Part shown: positions 34,581-43,048 of the stretch, piece by piece
Layout: each line of letters begins with the position of its first letter
Numbering within the stretch: position 1 is the first letter of the stretch
DNA from: Elioraea sp051860475
GTDB taxonomy: Bacteria; Pseudomonadota; Alphaproteobacteria; Acetobacterales; Acetobacteraceae
Direction: 5' to 3'
DNA length: 64,000 bases
Assembly: GCF_051860475.1 (NCBI RefSeq)
Contig: NZ_JBHYDW010000001.1
Location: 47,172 to 111,171 of the forward strand
Program-made: the position numbers and the translations under genes
Notes under the pieces: generated by a model
The model's input: the letters and a program-made list of their open reading frames with translations, nothing else
Told to the model about the DNA's origin: nothing
The model's database searches: none

Positions 34581-35059
34581 CGCCCTGGCTCCCGGTATGG
34601 GTCCGGCAACCCGAGCCGGCGCAGCACCAGCGCTTCCTCGCGCTCCATCCGCCGCGCCGCGCGGTCGTCCTCGTGGTCACGGCCGGCACAATGGAGCGTA
34701 CCGTGCACGACCAGATGCGCGAGATGCCGGGCGAGCGGCCGGCGCATCGACCGCGCCTCGCGCGCGGCCACGCCGTAGCCGATCGCGATGTCGCCGCCTC
34801 CGTCGGCGCCGGGCCAGGACAGCACGTTGGTCGCGTAATCCCGGCCGCGATGCCGTTCGTTCAGGCGGTGCAGCGTCGCGTCGTCGGCGAGCAGCAGGGC
34901 GAGCGTGCCCTGCGCGCGCGCCGCACGCATGGCAGCGGCGGCGGCACGGCGCGCCACCGTTGCCACCGCCGGCACGGAGGCGCGCCAGCGCGGCTCGGCA
35001 ACCGTGACCGTGATCCCCGCGCCGGCGCCCGGCGCGGGGGGTCTACTTCCCGGTTCCAT
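34577..35059 (-). CDS. ybeY: endoribonuclease YbeY (rRNA maturation factor)
   Basis: A 160-residue zinc-dependent RNase. The metal site is 'HLVVHGTLHCAGRDHEDD', the family's H-G-x-L-H-x-x-G-x-D-H, with one substitution of the usual Leu by Cys after the second His. 'NERHRGRDYATNVLSWP' is the other conserved patch. It processes 16S rRNA ends and acts in ribosome quality control. The ATG at 35059 lies inside the 3' end of phoH (17-base overlap), and its stop overlaps corC, so the block is translationally coupled. Confidence 0.93.
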   Translation of the reverse strand: MEPGSRPPAPGAGAGITVTVAEPRWRASVPAVATVARRAAAAAMRAARAQGTLALLLADDATLHRLNERHRGRDYATNVLSWPGADGGGDIAIGYGVAAREARSMRRPLARHLAHLVVHGTLHCAGRDHEDDRAARRMEREEALVLRRLGLPDPYREPGR

Positions 35060-36113
35060 CGTCAGCCTGTCCCGCCGGCGTGCGCGCACGCCGCCGCGTC
35101 TCCCGCTCCGCCTGGGCCCGGCGCCCATAGGCCTCAACGATGCGTGCCACCAGCGGATGGCGCACCACGTCGTGTTCCGTGAAGCGAACGACGCCGAGCC
35201 CGGCCATCCCCTCAAGCGTCTCCAGTGCGTCATGCAGGCCCGAACGCATGCCCGTCGGCAGGTCGATCTGGGTGAGATCGCCGGTCACCACCATGCGGCT
35301 GCCCTCGCCGAGGCGGGTCAGCACCATCTTCATCTGAACGGGCGTGGTGTTCTGCGCCTCGTCGAGGATGACGTAGGCGTGGGCGAGCGTGCGGCCGCGC
35401 ATGAAGGCGAGCGGTGCCACCTCGATCTCGCCGGCGGCGAGACGCCGCTGCACCTGGTCGGCGGGCAGCATGTCAGCGAGCGCGTCATAGAGCGGCCGCA
35501 GATAGGGATCGACCTTCTCGCGCAGATCGCCCGGCAGGAAGCCGAGCCGCTCGCCCGCCTCCACGGCCGGGCGCGAGAGCACGATGCGCTCGACCTTGCC
35601 GGTCGCCAGCATCGCCACCGCCTGGGCGACCGCGATGTAGGTCTTGCCGGTGCCCGCGGGGCCGAGCGCGAACACGAGGTCGTGCGCGGCAAGCGCCTCC
35701 ATGTAGGCGGCCTGCATCGGGCTGCGCGCGGCGATCGTGCTCTTGCGCGTGCGGATCGAGGGGATGTCGGAGAGCGGCAGGCGCGGCTCCTCGACCACGC
35801 CCTCGGCCCTGCGCGCCGCGGCATGGCGCGCCATGCGCACGGCCGCGTCCACCTCCGCCCCGCCCACCACCTCGCCGCGCCCGAGTGCCGCGTAGAGGCC
35901 GAGCAGCGCGGCCTTGGCGGCCTCGGCCTCCTCGGCCGGTCCGCTCACCACCATGCGGTTGCCGCGCGAGGTCAGCCGCACGCCGAGCCGATGCTCGATG
36001 CGCGCGAGATGCGCGTCATGCGCGCCGAACAGCAGCGGCAGCAGCGCGTTGTCCTGGAAGGTGACGTGCAGCGTCACCGGCTGGTCGCTCCCCGCGGGAA
36101 GGACGTGGTTCAT
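35043..36113 (-). CDS. phoH: PhoH family ATPase
   Basis: A 356-residue protein. An N-terminal KH-like region (about 30-80, 'LARIEHRLGVRLTSRGNRMV') precedes the PhoH ATPase core with Walker A 'GPAGTGKT', 'VLSRPAVEAGERLGFLPGDL' and Walker B 'AYVILDEAQNTT'. It is proposed to work with YbeY in RNA metabolism. Its ATG overlaps the miaB stop (ATGA), and its end overlaps ybeY. The order miaB-phoH-ybeY-corC is classic in proteobacteria. Confidence 0.93.
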   Translation of the reverse strand: MNHVLPAGSDQPVTLHVTFQDNALLPLLFGAHDAHLARIEHRLGVRLTSRGNRMVVSGPAEEAEAAKAALLGLYAALGRGEVVGGAEVDAAVRMARHAAARRAEGVVEEPRLPLSDIPSIRTRKSTIAARSPMQAAYMEALAAHDLVFALGPAGTGKTYIAVAQAVAMLATGKVERIVLSRPAVEAGERLGFLPGDLREKVDPYLRPLYDALADMLPADQVQRRLAAGEIEVAPLAFMRGRTLAHAYVILDEAQNTTPVQMKMVLTRLGEGSRMVVTGDLTQIDLPTGMRSGLHDALETLEGMAGLGVVRFTEHDVVRHPLVARIVEAYGRRAQAERETRRRARTPAGQADDGTGK

Positions 36114-37483
36114 GCGGCCTCGGCCGCCCGATCGGCATCGGCGAGCCGGCCGGCGAGCGAGTTCGGGTGGATCGCGGTGATCGTCACGTGGCGGATCTCT
36201 CCTGCGAGTGTCGTTGGTCCTTGCACATGAACGGGCTGCAGCCATGGGCTACGCCCGAGCATCTGGCCCTTGTGTCGGCCTGGTTCCATGAACAGCACCG
36301 CGACCGTGCGGCCGAGCAGCGATGCGTTGACGGCGGCCTGCTGGTCGCGCAGCAGCGCCTGGAGCGTCTGCAACCGGCGGTCCTTGGTCGCCTCGTCCAC
36401 CTGGTGCTTCGCCTCGGCCGCCGGCGTGCCGGGGCGGGGCGAGTACTTGAAGCTGAACGCGCTCGCGAACCCGACCCGGCGCGCGAGGTCGAGAGTCGCC
36501 GCGAAATCCGCCTCGGTCTCGCCCGGGTGGCCGACGATGAAGTCCGACGACAGCGCGAGATCGGGCCGGGCCGCGCGCAGCCGATCGACGAGGCGGAGAT
36601 AGTCCTCGGCGGTGTGGCGGCGGTTCATCGCCTTCAGCACCGCATCCGAGCCCGACTGCACCGGCAGATGGAGATAGGGCATCAGCGCCGGCACCTCGCC
36701 ATGCGCGGCGATCAGGTCGACGTCCATGTCGCGCGGGTGGGAGGTGGTGTAGCGGATGCGGTCGAGGCCGGGGATCTCTGCGAGCGCGCGGATCAGCCGG
36801 CCGAGCCCCCACTCGCGCCGATCCGGCCCGTCACCATGATAGGCGTTGACGTTCTGGCCGAGCAGCGTGATCTCGCGCGCCCCTTGTGCAACGAGCCGGC
36901 GCGCCTCGGCGAGCACGGTGGCGACGGGGCGCGACTGCTCGGCGCCGCGCGTATAGGGCACGACGCAGAACGAGCAGAACCGGTCGCAGCCCTCCTGCAC
37001 GGTCAGGAAGGCGCTGATCCCCTGCGGGGCGGCTTGCTCGGGCAGGTGGTCGAACTTGTCCTCCGGCGGGAACTCGGTGTCGAGCAGCGCGCGCTCGCCG
37101 CCATCCGCGCGCGCGACCAGCGCGGGCAGGCGGTGCGTGGTCTGGGGGCCGAGCACGATGTCCACATAGGGCGCGCGGCGGAGGATCTCCGCCCCCTCGG
37201 CCTGGGCGACGCAGCCGGCGACGGCGATCAGCATCCGCCCGCCCTCGGCGGCGCGCGCCTCTTTCAGTCGGCGCAACCGGCCGAGCTCGGCGAACACCTT
37301 CTCGGCGGCCTTCTCGCGGATGTGGCAGGTGTTCAGCACGACGAGGTCCGCGCCCTCGGGTGCGGGCTGCGGCGCGAAGCCCATGGGGGCGAGCGCGTCG
37401 GCCATGCGCGCGCTGTCATAGACGTTCATCTGGCAGCCCCAGGTCTGCACATGCAGCCGTCGGGGCCGGGCGGACTCGGTCAT
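36110..37483 (-). CDS. miaB: tRNA-2-methylthio-N6-dimethylallyladenosine synthase MiaB
   Basis: A 457-residue radical-SAM methylthiotransferase. N-terminal cluster cysteines are in 'WGCQMN' (C17), 'NTCHIR' and 'AGCVAQ'. The radical SAM motif is 'EGCDRFCSFCVVPYTRG'. A C-terminal TRAM domain (about 370-440) binds tRNA. It adds the methylthio group to i6A37 in tRNAs reading UNN codons. The gene starts at 37483, 163 bases after the plsC stop. Confidence 0.95.
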   Translation of the reverse strand: MTESARPRRLHVQTWGCQMNVYDSARMADALAPMGFAPQPAPEGADLVVLNTCHIREKAAEKVFAELGRLRRLKEARAAEGGRMLIAVAGCVAQAEGAEILRRAPYVDIVLGPQTTHRLPALVARADGGERALLDTEFPPEDKFDHLPEQAAPQGISAFLTVQEGCDRFCSFCVVPYTRGAEQSRPVATVLAEARRLVAQGAREITLLGQNVNAYHGDGPDRREWGLGRLIRALAEIPGLDRIRYTTSHPRDMDVDLIAAHGEVPALMPYLHLPVQSGSDAVLKAMNRRHTAEDYLRLVDRLRAARPDLALSSDFIVGHPGETEADFAATLDLARRVGFASAFSFKYSPRPGTPAAEAKHQVDEATKDRRLQTLQALLRDQQAAVNASLLGRTVAVLFMEPGRHKGQMLGRSPWLQPVHVQGPTTLAGEIRHVTITAIHPNSLAGRLADADRAAEAA

Positions 37484-37646
37484 GTGCGGCGTGTGGAGGT
37501 GGCGGGAGGTCGCATCAGGCCGACGGCAGCCGGCGGGAGCCGGGCTTTCGAAGGCGACATCCGGTCGGCACCGGCCGAACCTGTGGGATCAAGGGCGCGA
37601 ACCTCTCCTTTCCGAGGCAAGTGACGCCACAGGGGGGTTATCCCTG

Positions 37647-38627
37647 TCAAGCGCGATCGGGCGAAGGCTCGGGCGCGGCTCCGTGATGTTTCGGCGACAG
37701 GGGCCGGGCGTCGCGGCCCTGGCGCAACGCGGCGGCCCCCTGGTCGACTGCCTGGAAGGCAACCTCCGCGAGCGCCTTCCGGCTGGGGAAGTCCGTCGGG
37801 TCGAGCGGCTGGTGCAGCAGGATGGTCGCGCCGCAGGAGCGCCTGCCCAGCAGGGTCCAGGCGTGGCGGGCGATGTCCATGTCGCCGTACCAGGAGAAGT
37901 GGGGCCGGTGCGGCCGGGTGACGGGCAGCCCGTCGAGCCTGTCGAACACCAGGGACGCGGGCTGCACGATCGGGGTGACGCCTGCGGCCTCGACCGCGCC
38001 GATGAGCGCACTGCGGAACGGCAGGATGCGCGCGCCGTCGCTGGTGGTGCCCTCCGGAAACAGGATCAGCGAGTCGCCGGCGGCGAGGCGGCTGACGAGC
38101 TCGTCCTTCTCGCGGGCGGTCGCGCCGCGGCGGCGGCTGACATAGACGGTGCGGCCGAGCTTCGCGACGGTGCGGATCAGCGGCCAGGAGCCGACTTCGG
38201 CCTTGGAGACGAAGCAGGCCTCGATCCGGCCGCCGAGCACAAGCACGTCGGCCCAGGACTGGTGGTTGCACAGGAACAGCACGGATCGGCCGGGTTGGGG
38301 CGTGGCAGGGGTGCCGATCATGCGCACGCGGATGCCGCCGAGGCGGCAGAGCACGGCGTGATACCAGCGCGCGAACACGACCGGCGGACGGCCGCCGATG
38401 GCGATGCAGGCGGCCTGGACGGGGATGCAGAGGAAGGTCCAGAGCGCCATCAGCAGGATGCGGCGGGTGGCGCGGACGGCGCGCCAGGCGGAGGGGGCGC
38501 GGGCCTCGCGGTAGTCGGCGGCGAGTTCGGCATCGGCGGCGGCGAGGCGGGCGCGCCAGTCGGTTCCGGCGGGGGGGCGGATGATGGCGGTGCGGAAGCG
38601 GCGGGAGCCCAGCCGGCGGGTCGGCAT
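37647..38627 (-). CDS. plsC: 1-acyl-sn-glycerol-3-phosphate acyltransferase (PlsC-like)
   Basis: A 326-residue membrane-associated acyltransferase. The catalytic H-x4-D motif is 'NHQSWAD' and the phosphate-binding motif is 'FPEGTTSDG'. A hydrophobic segment around 57-80 ('RILLMALWTFLCIPVQAACI') anchors it. It acylates lysophosphatidate to phosphatidate in phospholipid synthesis. The N-terminus has about 50 extra residues compared with short PlsC proteins. An inverted repeat (acaggg / ccctgt) at 37629-37647 overlaps its stop codon. It is the first gene of the run into miaB, though the 163-base gap may hold a separate miaB promoter. Confidence 0.88.
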   Translation of the reverse strand: MPTRRLGSRRFRTAIIRPPAGTDWRARLAAADAELAADYREARAPSAWRAVRATRRILLMALWTFLCIPVQAACIAIGGRPPVVFARWYHAVLCRLGGIRVRMIGTPATPQPGRSVLFLCNHQSWADVLVLGGRIEACFVSKAEVGSWPLIRTVAKLGRTVYVSRRRGATAREKDELVSRLAAGDSLILFPEGTTSDGARILPFRSALIGAVEAAGVTPIVQPASLVFDRLDGLPVTRPHRPHFSWYGDMDIARHAWTLLGRRSCGATILLHQPLDPTDFPSRKALAEVAFQAVDQGAAALRQGRDARPLSPKHHGAAPEPSPDRA

Positions 38628-38798
38628 CGTAGCATTGGGATGGCGCAAGCGCGGGGGCGGCGCAAGCGGGGACGGACGGACGGGCTTGGCAGCGCGCCGG
38701 AAGCGCGGCCGCCATGCTGGCCGTTGCCCGCGTTCCGTGTGGTCCTCGGACCCGCCGGTTAACCCCTGAGCAATGCGGCACGGTGTGGAATGGCGTCT

Positions 38799-39161
38799 AT
38801 GCGCGTGCGCCTGCTTCTGCTCGCCCTGCTCGCCGCCGCCGGCTGCCGGTCGGAGGTCGAGGGCACGCCGGTCTCGCTGATCGCGGCCGGGACCGTGGTC
38901 ACGTCCTATGCCGTGCTCCAGCGCAGCCCGATCGACGCGATCTATTCGCTCGTCGTCGGCAAGGACTGCTCGTCGCTGCACCTGGAGCGCCGGGGCGAGT
39001 ACTGCCGCACGCGCGCGGCCGTCACTCCGCCGCCCTTCTGCACCCGAAGCCTTGCGAGCGTGGATTGCTGGACCGAGACGCAGCCCTACGGCCCGCAGCG
39101 TCCGGTCGCCGACACCCCGGTGCGGCCTGAGGTCGAGGCCGCGCCGTGGCCGCCGATCTAG
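38799..39161 (+). CDS. small Cys-rich lipoprotein, unknown function
   Basis: A 120-residue protein. 'RLLLLALLAAAGCRSEVEGT' is a type II signal with lipobox A-A-G-C, so it should be lipidated. The mature part holds five further cysteines (in 'GKDCSSLHLERRGEYCRTRA', 'PFCTRSL' and 'DCWTET') which could form disulfides in the periplasm. 'SPIDAIYSLVVGKDCSSLHL' resembles a small lipoprotein type common in alphaproteobacteria, but I cannot name it. Divergent from plsC. The ATG at 38799 is preferred over 38790 as it places the charged start next to the hydrophobic core. Confidence 0.65.
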   Translation: MRVRLLLLALLAAAGCRSEVEGTPVSLIAAGTVVTSYAVLQRSPIDAIYSLVVGKDCSSLHLERRGEYCRTRAAVTPPPFCTRSLASVDCWTETQPYGPQRPVADTPVRPEVEAAPWPPI

Positions 39162-39548
39162 GGTCCGGGCCCAGGACGAGCATCCAGCGCCGCGTGCTGG
39201 TCTGATCCAAGGATGATCGGCGCGTCCGCGGGCATCCGTCGCGCAAGAGTGATGGGCGCGTCGCCAGGCGCTGACCGCGTGACGCCACCCTGTCGCCGCC
39301 ATCCGCGTCGCCGCCATCCGCGTCGCCGCGATCGTCGTCTTCCGGTTATCAATCCGGCCCGTCGCCGCTGAAGCATTCGGTGGCTCAGGTCAGCATGCCT
39401 GCACGCAGCCCGGCAGTCGCCTGGCGATTTCTCTGTTGGAGGTTGAAGGCGGATAGCCCTACGCTACTGATGCGGCTCTGGAACAGAATGCCTGACGGAA
39501 TGCCTGCGGTCAGGCGCCAGTCGTGCCGCTTCACCCCAAAGGGACGCC
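39162..39548. other. 387-base intergenic stretch with short tandem repeats
   Basis: It separates the lipoprotein from the 653-residue toxin-like gene. It holds a 15-base tandem repeat at 39292-39336 and, near 39443-39470, a weak TTGAAG/TACTGA promoter-like pair with a 16-base spacer. GC content begins to fall towards the right end. Confidence 0.5.
39292..39336. repeat. 15-base tandem repeat, two full copies plus a diverged third
   Basis: The unit GTCGCCGCCATCCGC occurs at 39292-39306 and 39307-39321 and continues as GTCGCCGCGATCGTC at 39322-39336. It is non-coding by position. Confidence 0.75.
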
Positions 39549-41510
39549 ATGCCGAACGACTTAGAACGGATCAGAAAGATCAGCCATGACCTGAAGGCGC
39601 TGTCAGACACTATGGGAGCCGGGAATCAGGACATCCTCGGTCAGGGCAGCCAGATTCAGAGCCAGATCGAGGCCCTCGCGCAGGGCGTCGGCGCCATCCA
39701 GCGGGCGGTCGACAAGAACCCCGACGACCCGGTGGCGCGGAAGGCCCTGCAACAGGTTCCGGCGCTGACCAACTCGCTTGGCGGCGTGGCGGGCGGGCTT
39801 CGGCGGGTCGTCCTTCTGCGTCAGCACGGGGCGAGCGACCAGGATGTCGCCGCGGAGGCCCTGCGGATCACCGGGTCGTTCCTCGAGATTGCCGCAACCG
39901 CTGCCGTGATCGCGCCGCCACCCTACGGCAAGATCGCTGCCGAAATCATCTCCGCGATCCAGTCACTCGTGAACTTCGTCGCCGCGGTCCTGGACCTTGC
40001 GCATCCGGCCAAGAAGGAGCCCAGCGTCGCCGAGATCGTCGAGAACGCCGTCAGGTCGGTGCACGGGTTCGCGCAGCGCGATCTTCTCAACGGCGTTCTG
40101 GCGCAGCTGAACCACATGCACGCCGGCCTGGCCGAGTTGCATCGCCAGAAGTCCGACCCCAAGCGTCACCGCACGTTCGAGACATGGCCGGACATCTGGA
40201 ACCTGGTCGAACTTCCCGCCGGCGAGGGCGTCGATGTCCGGGTGGATTCGATGCCGTCCTGGTTGATGGACGAGAAGAACCTCGACCTGGAGCCGGATCC
40301 CTGGGGTGAGGTGTTCTACCTCTATCTGCTGGCCAAGGGGCAGTATCTGCGGAATTGGCTCAGCGCCATGCTTCTGCTGAACCAGCCCGACCCCGGTGAT
40401 TCGCAGAACGATGCGTCGACGTTCCTGGTCAATGGGGATTTCGAGGTGGCGGCGGTCCAGCTCGGGTCCATCGTCAAGACCGAGCAGTCGATCCTGCGAC
40501 AGTTGACGCCGTTCGCCGTGCGCAAGGCAATGGGCGTCATGATCGGCAGCCGGGCAGAGTTGCTTGCCTCCCCGAAGGGCTTCGTGTTCGAGGGCACCGA
40601 GTGGCCGTTCACCCATGGACTGAGCGGGGGGGCGATCACCAAGATCGCGGCCGGCCCGGAACGACGGGTGTGGGCAGTGGCGAACCGGGACCTTTTCTTC
40701 TACCTGCTCGATGACCAAGGAAAGCAGAAGGATTTCGACCGGTATCCGACGCGGGACGTGGGGTCGATCGTCGTGCGCGACATGAGCGTTGCGCAGAGTG
40801 GCCGCCGGACGAGCGAGATCCATGCCCTGCCCGACCTCCGGGACGGAGCCGCGCCCGAGTGGCCGATGTGCTACATCTGGGATGAGGGCAAGGTCGGGAA
40901 CAGGCAGCCCTGGGACCACACGTTCTACGACAAGATGCAAAAGGGCGGCCTTCGCTACAGGTGGGTCCAACCCGACAGGAACTTTGCCCAGATCGCGGCG
41001 GCCCCGACGGGATGCCTGTATCTCCTCACCAGCGACGCGAAGCTGTGGTACTGGGATGCCACGCCCGCGCCTGCCACGTCGCTGCGCGACCTGAGCGGCC
41101 CTTCGATCACGGCGGACGCCAAGGACGTGCAGGTGTCCACCGGCACCGAACGTGTGTACGTCTTCGGCAACCAGGACATCTGGTACAAGTCGCATTCGGA
41201 CATCGCCAGGGGCGCCAATACCGACTGGACCAGGATCGCGCCGCCCTCCAGGGCTCCCGACAGGAGGGCGATGCCGGCTGGATGGTCGTACAAGTCCGTT
41301 GCGGAAAGCGAAGGCGGCGCCATCGTCGCAAACCTCGAACTGCCGGGCATCGGCAACCGGTTCTACCTGTGGCACGACGACGAGTGGGAGATCGGCGCCA
41401 GCAACGCCTATGGCCGGATGCTGATCACACTCCCGCCCGACAGCCACGAGACGTTCAACGCGCTGAAGAGCAAGGTGAACGAGCTGGTGCGGCACGGGGT
41501 GCCGTCATAG
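39549..41510 (+). CDS. large two-part protein: helical, pore-former-like N-terminus and beta-propeller-like C-terminus
   Basis: A 653-residue protein of no family I can name. Residues 1-105 are helical and rich in Gln/Leu heptads. Residues 106-151 are a long hydrophobic stretch split by Pro ('ITGSFLEIAATAAVIAPPPY', then 'GKIAAEIISAIQSLVNFVAA'), like the membrane-inserting hairpin of alpha-pore-forming toxins. Residues 157-200 and 250-330 are further amphipathic helices. From 363 on, units such as 'ITKIAAGPERRVWAVANRDL', 'FAQIAAAPTGCLYLLTSDAK', 'DVQVSTGTERVYVFGNQDIW' and the last at 581-608 repeat a strand pattern of tectonin/WD-like propellers, a usual receptor-binding module. There is no signal peptide. 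AAAGGGA precedes the ATG. Its GC content is visibly lower than its neighbours', suggesting transfer. A toxin role is inference only. Confidence 0.7.
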   Translation: MPNDLERIRKISHDLKALSDTMGAGNQDILGQGSQIQSQIEALAQGVGAIQRAVDKNPDDPVARKALQQVPALTNSLGGVAGGLRRVVLLRQHGASDQDVAAEALRITGSFLEIAATAAVIAPPPYGKIAAEIISAIQSLVNFVAAVLDLAHPAKKEPSVAEIVENAVRSVHGFAQRDLLNGVLAQLNHMHAGLAELHRQKSDPKRHRTFETWPDIWNLVELPAGEGVDVRVDSMPSWLMDEKNLDLEPDPWGEVFYLYLLAKGQYLRNWLSAMLLLNQPDPGDSQNDASTFLVNGDFEVAAVQLGSIVKTEQSILRQLTPFAVRKAMGVMIGSRAELLASPKGFVFEGTEWPFTHGLSGGAITKIAAGPERRVWAVANRDLFFYLLDDQGKQKDFDRYPTRDVGSIVVRDMSVAQSGRRTSEIHALPDLRDGAAPEWPMCYIWDEGKVGNRQPWDHTFYDKMQKGGLRYRWVQPDRNFAQIAAAPTGCLYLLTSDAKLWYWDATPAPATSLRDLSGPSITADAKDVQVSTGTERVYVFGNQDIWYKSHSDIARGANTDWTRIAPPSRAPDRRAMPAGWSYKSVAESEGGAIVANLELPGIGNRFYLWHDDEWEIGASNAYGRMLITLPPDSHETFNALKSKVNELVRHGVPS

Positions 41511-41524
41511 CCCGCGCCAGCGGG

Positions 41525-42529
41525 TTACCAGGTCCCCTCGAGCCGGCGGCGGCGCAGCCTGACCGGACGCGGCAACGGGAAGCTCTCGTTCTCCGGCAAC
41601 ACCGCCTCGCCCTTCGCGCGCGAGATCTCGAACACTGAGCGGATGCGCCGCAGCACCGAGGGCCGCGGCGTCGGCGCGGCGGGCGGCTCCTCTCCGTACC
41701 AGTCGAACCAGGGCAGCCCGGCGCGGGTGTAGTCGGCCGCGCTGGGCGGGACGGTCGGCGGTGCCTCGCCGGTGAGGCCGCGCCAGACCTCGCTGTTGGC
41801 AAGATGGACGAAGCAGCGCGCGCGGGCGGCGAGATCCCAGTCGCGGTGGCGTTCGCGCGCGCGCTCGATCTTCTGGCGGATCGATCCGCCAGGGGCGAGA
41901 CCCATGGCGGCGAAGCCGGAGGAAACGCAGGCGGGCTCCTCGGAGCGCAGGAAGAGAGCAGCGCGCGGCCGTTCCGCCTGGCGCCGCTCCCAGACTTCGC
42001 GCTTCAACGGATGCGCGAGCAGCTACACCCCGCCCCACTCGGCCTCGCCGGTCACCTGCTCCTCGACCGTGTAGCCCCGGCCGAGCGGCATCGCGACGAA
42101 CTGCCGCACCGTCCTCTCGTCCGTCCTGAACCCGTCGAGCCAGGGCTGGCGCGGCACCTCGACATAGTCCTGGTCGGCGAAATCGGGCTCGTTGCGCCAG
42201 GCTGCGCCGTTCACAGCGTTGATCTTGCCGGCCGCGACCTTCAGCAGGAGCGGGTAGTCGCTGGGCGAGGAGAAGCGGAGCCAGCATGCCTCGGCCTGCC
42301 ACATCGGCATCACCACGCCGCCGCGCTGGCGCCAGGTCTCCGGCACGCGGGCGGGGTCGAGGTCATCGACCGCGCGCAGCGGGAACCGCCCGAGCCCGGG
42401 CGGCAGGAAGTGGCGCTGGCCGTCATCCGGCACGCGCAGCGTGCGCTGAAAGTCGATCCGCAGCACGGCGTCCGGATGGACCTCGGGGAAGGCGAACTGC
42501 AGCGCGTCGTCGGGAAGCAGTTCCATCAT
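41525..42529 (-). pseudogene. conserved hypothetical gene split by an in-frame amber codon
   Basis: From the ATG at 42529 or 42526 (GGAGGAG upstream) the frame encodes 'MELLPDDALQFAFPEVHPDA' through 'QPWLDGFRTDERTVRQFVAM' and 'EEQVTGEAEWGGV', then TAG at 42025-42023, and continues in the same frame 'LLAHPLKREVWERRQ' to 'RCFVHLANSEVWRGLTGE' and a normal end at 41525. Both halves belong to one conserved hypothetical family as I recall it, where the position of the stop is normally Gln (E-x-G-G-L-Q). A single CAG-to-TAG change explains it. The total would be 334 codons. It is preceded by an XRE regulator on the same strand. Function unknown. Confidence 0.7.
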
Positions 42530-42552
42530 CGGTCTCCTCCTTGGGTTTCGGG

Positions 42553-42918
42553 TCACCACGCGCCGTCACGGATGCGCCGGACGGCGCGGCGCAGTTCGGG
42601 TTCAGGCATCTCGCGCAGCACGCGCACGGCCTCGACCAGCTCCGGCCGCTCGATCAGGCTCTGCGCGACATCCGCCGCGAGCCGGCCCGCAAGCGGCAGA
42701 AGCGCCTCCGGGTCGAGGCCCAGCTCGCCGCAAGCGCGGCGCAGGAACGCCTCGGTGGGCCGTTCGGTGCCGCGCTCGACCAGCGAGAGATAGGTCGCCG
42801 AGACGCCCAGCCGCGCGGCCACGGCGCGCAGCGAGAACCCGCGCGGGTCCTGCTTCGCCCGCTGCTGGCGCGCCTCGCGCAAGGCTTGTCCGATCCGGCC
42901 CTCGCGCTCGATCGCCAT
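42553..42918 (-). CDS. XRE family transcriptional regulator
   Basis: A 121-residue DNA-binding protein. The helix-turn-helix is 'FSLRAVAARLGVSATYLSLV' followed by 'ERGTERPTEAFLRRACGELG', the standard lambda-repressor-like fold (about 28-68). The C-terminal 45 residues are acidic/basic helices that may dimerise. The ATG at 42918 has no ribosome binding site and sits about seven bases after a -10 element, so the mRNA is probably leaderless. An inverted repeat in the promoter suggests it represses itself. The gene downstream is the amber-split hypothetical. Confidence 0.88.
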   Translation of the reverse strand: MAIEREGRIGQALREARQQRAKQDPRGFSLRAVAARLGVSATYLSLVERGTERPTEAFLRRACGELGLDPEALLPLAGRLAADVAQSLIERPELVEAVRVLREMPEPELRRAVRRIRDGAW

Positions 42919-42922
42919 GCGC

Positions 42923-42967
42923 TGTAAAGTATCGGCTTAACGTTTGATGTCAAGTGATGACTTTACA
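42923..42967 (-). promoter_or_regulatory. promoter and operator of the XRE regulator
   Basis: On the minus strand, TTGACA (42953-42948) and TACTTT (42931-42926) are spaced by 16 bases. A perfect 8-bp inverted repeat has one half, TGTAAAGT, at 42923-42930 over the -10 and the other, ACTTTACA, at 42960-42967 just upstream of the -35. Transcription would start at or next to the ATG. The half sites bracket the promoter as expected for autoregulation. Confidence 0.6.
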
Positions 42968-43048
42968 TGTGCGGTGCCGGACTGCGACGTGACGGGCGGT
43001 CCTGCATCGACTACGCATGTGACGAACACTCGCTGGGGACGGAAACGC

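Noticed and set aside
37629..37647. acaggg/ccctgt inverted repeat as a terminator after plsC
   Set aside because: The stem is only six pairs, overlaps the stop codon and has no T-run, so I did not list it as a separate terminator.
41007..41638. Plus-strand frame continuing past the toxin-like gene in another frame
   Set aside because: It is Arg-rich and lacks any motif, and it overlaps the well-supported propeller-coding frame.
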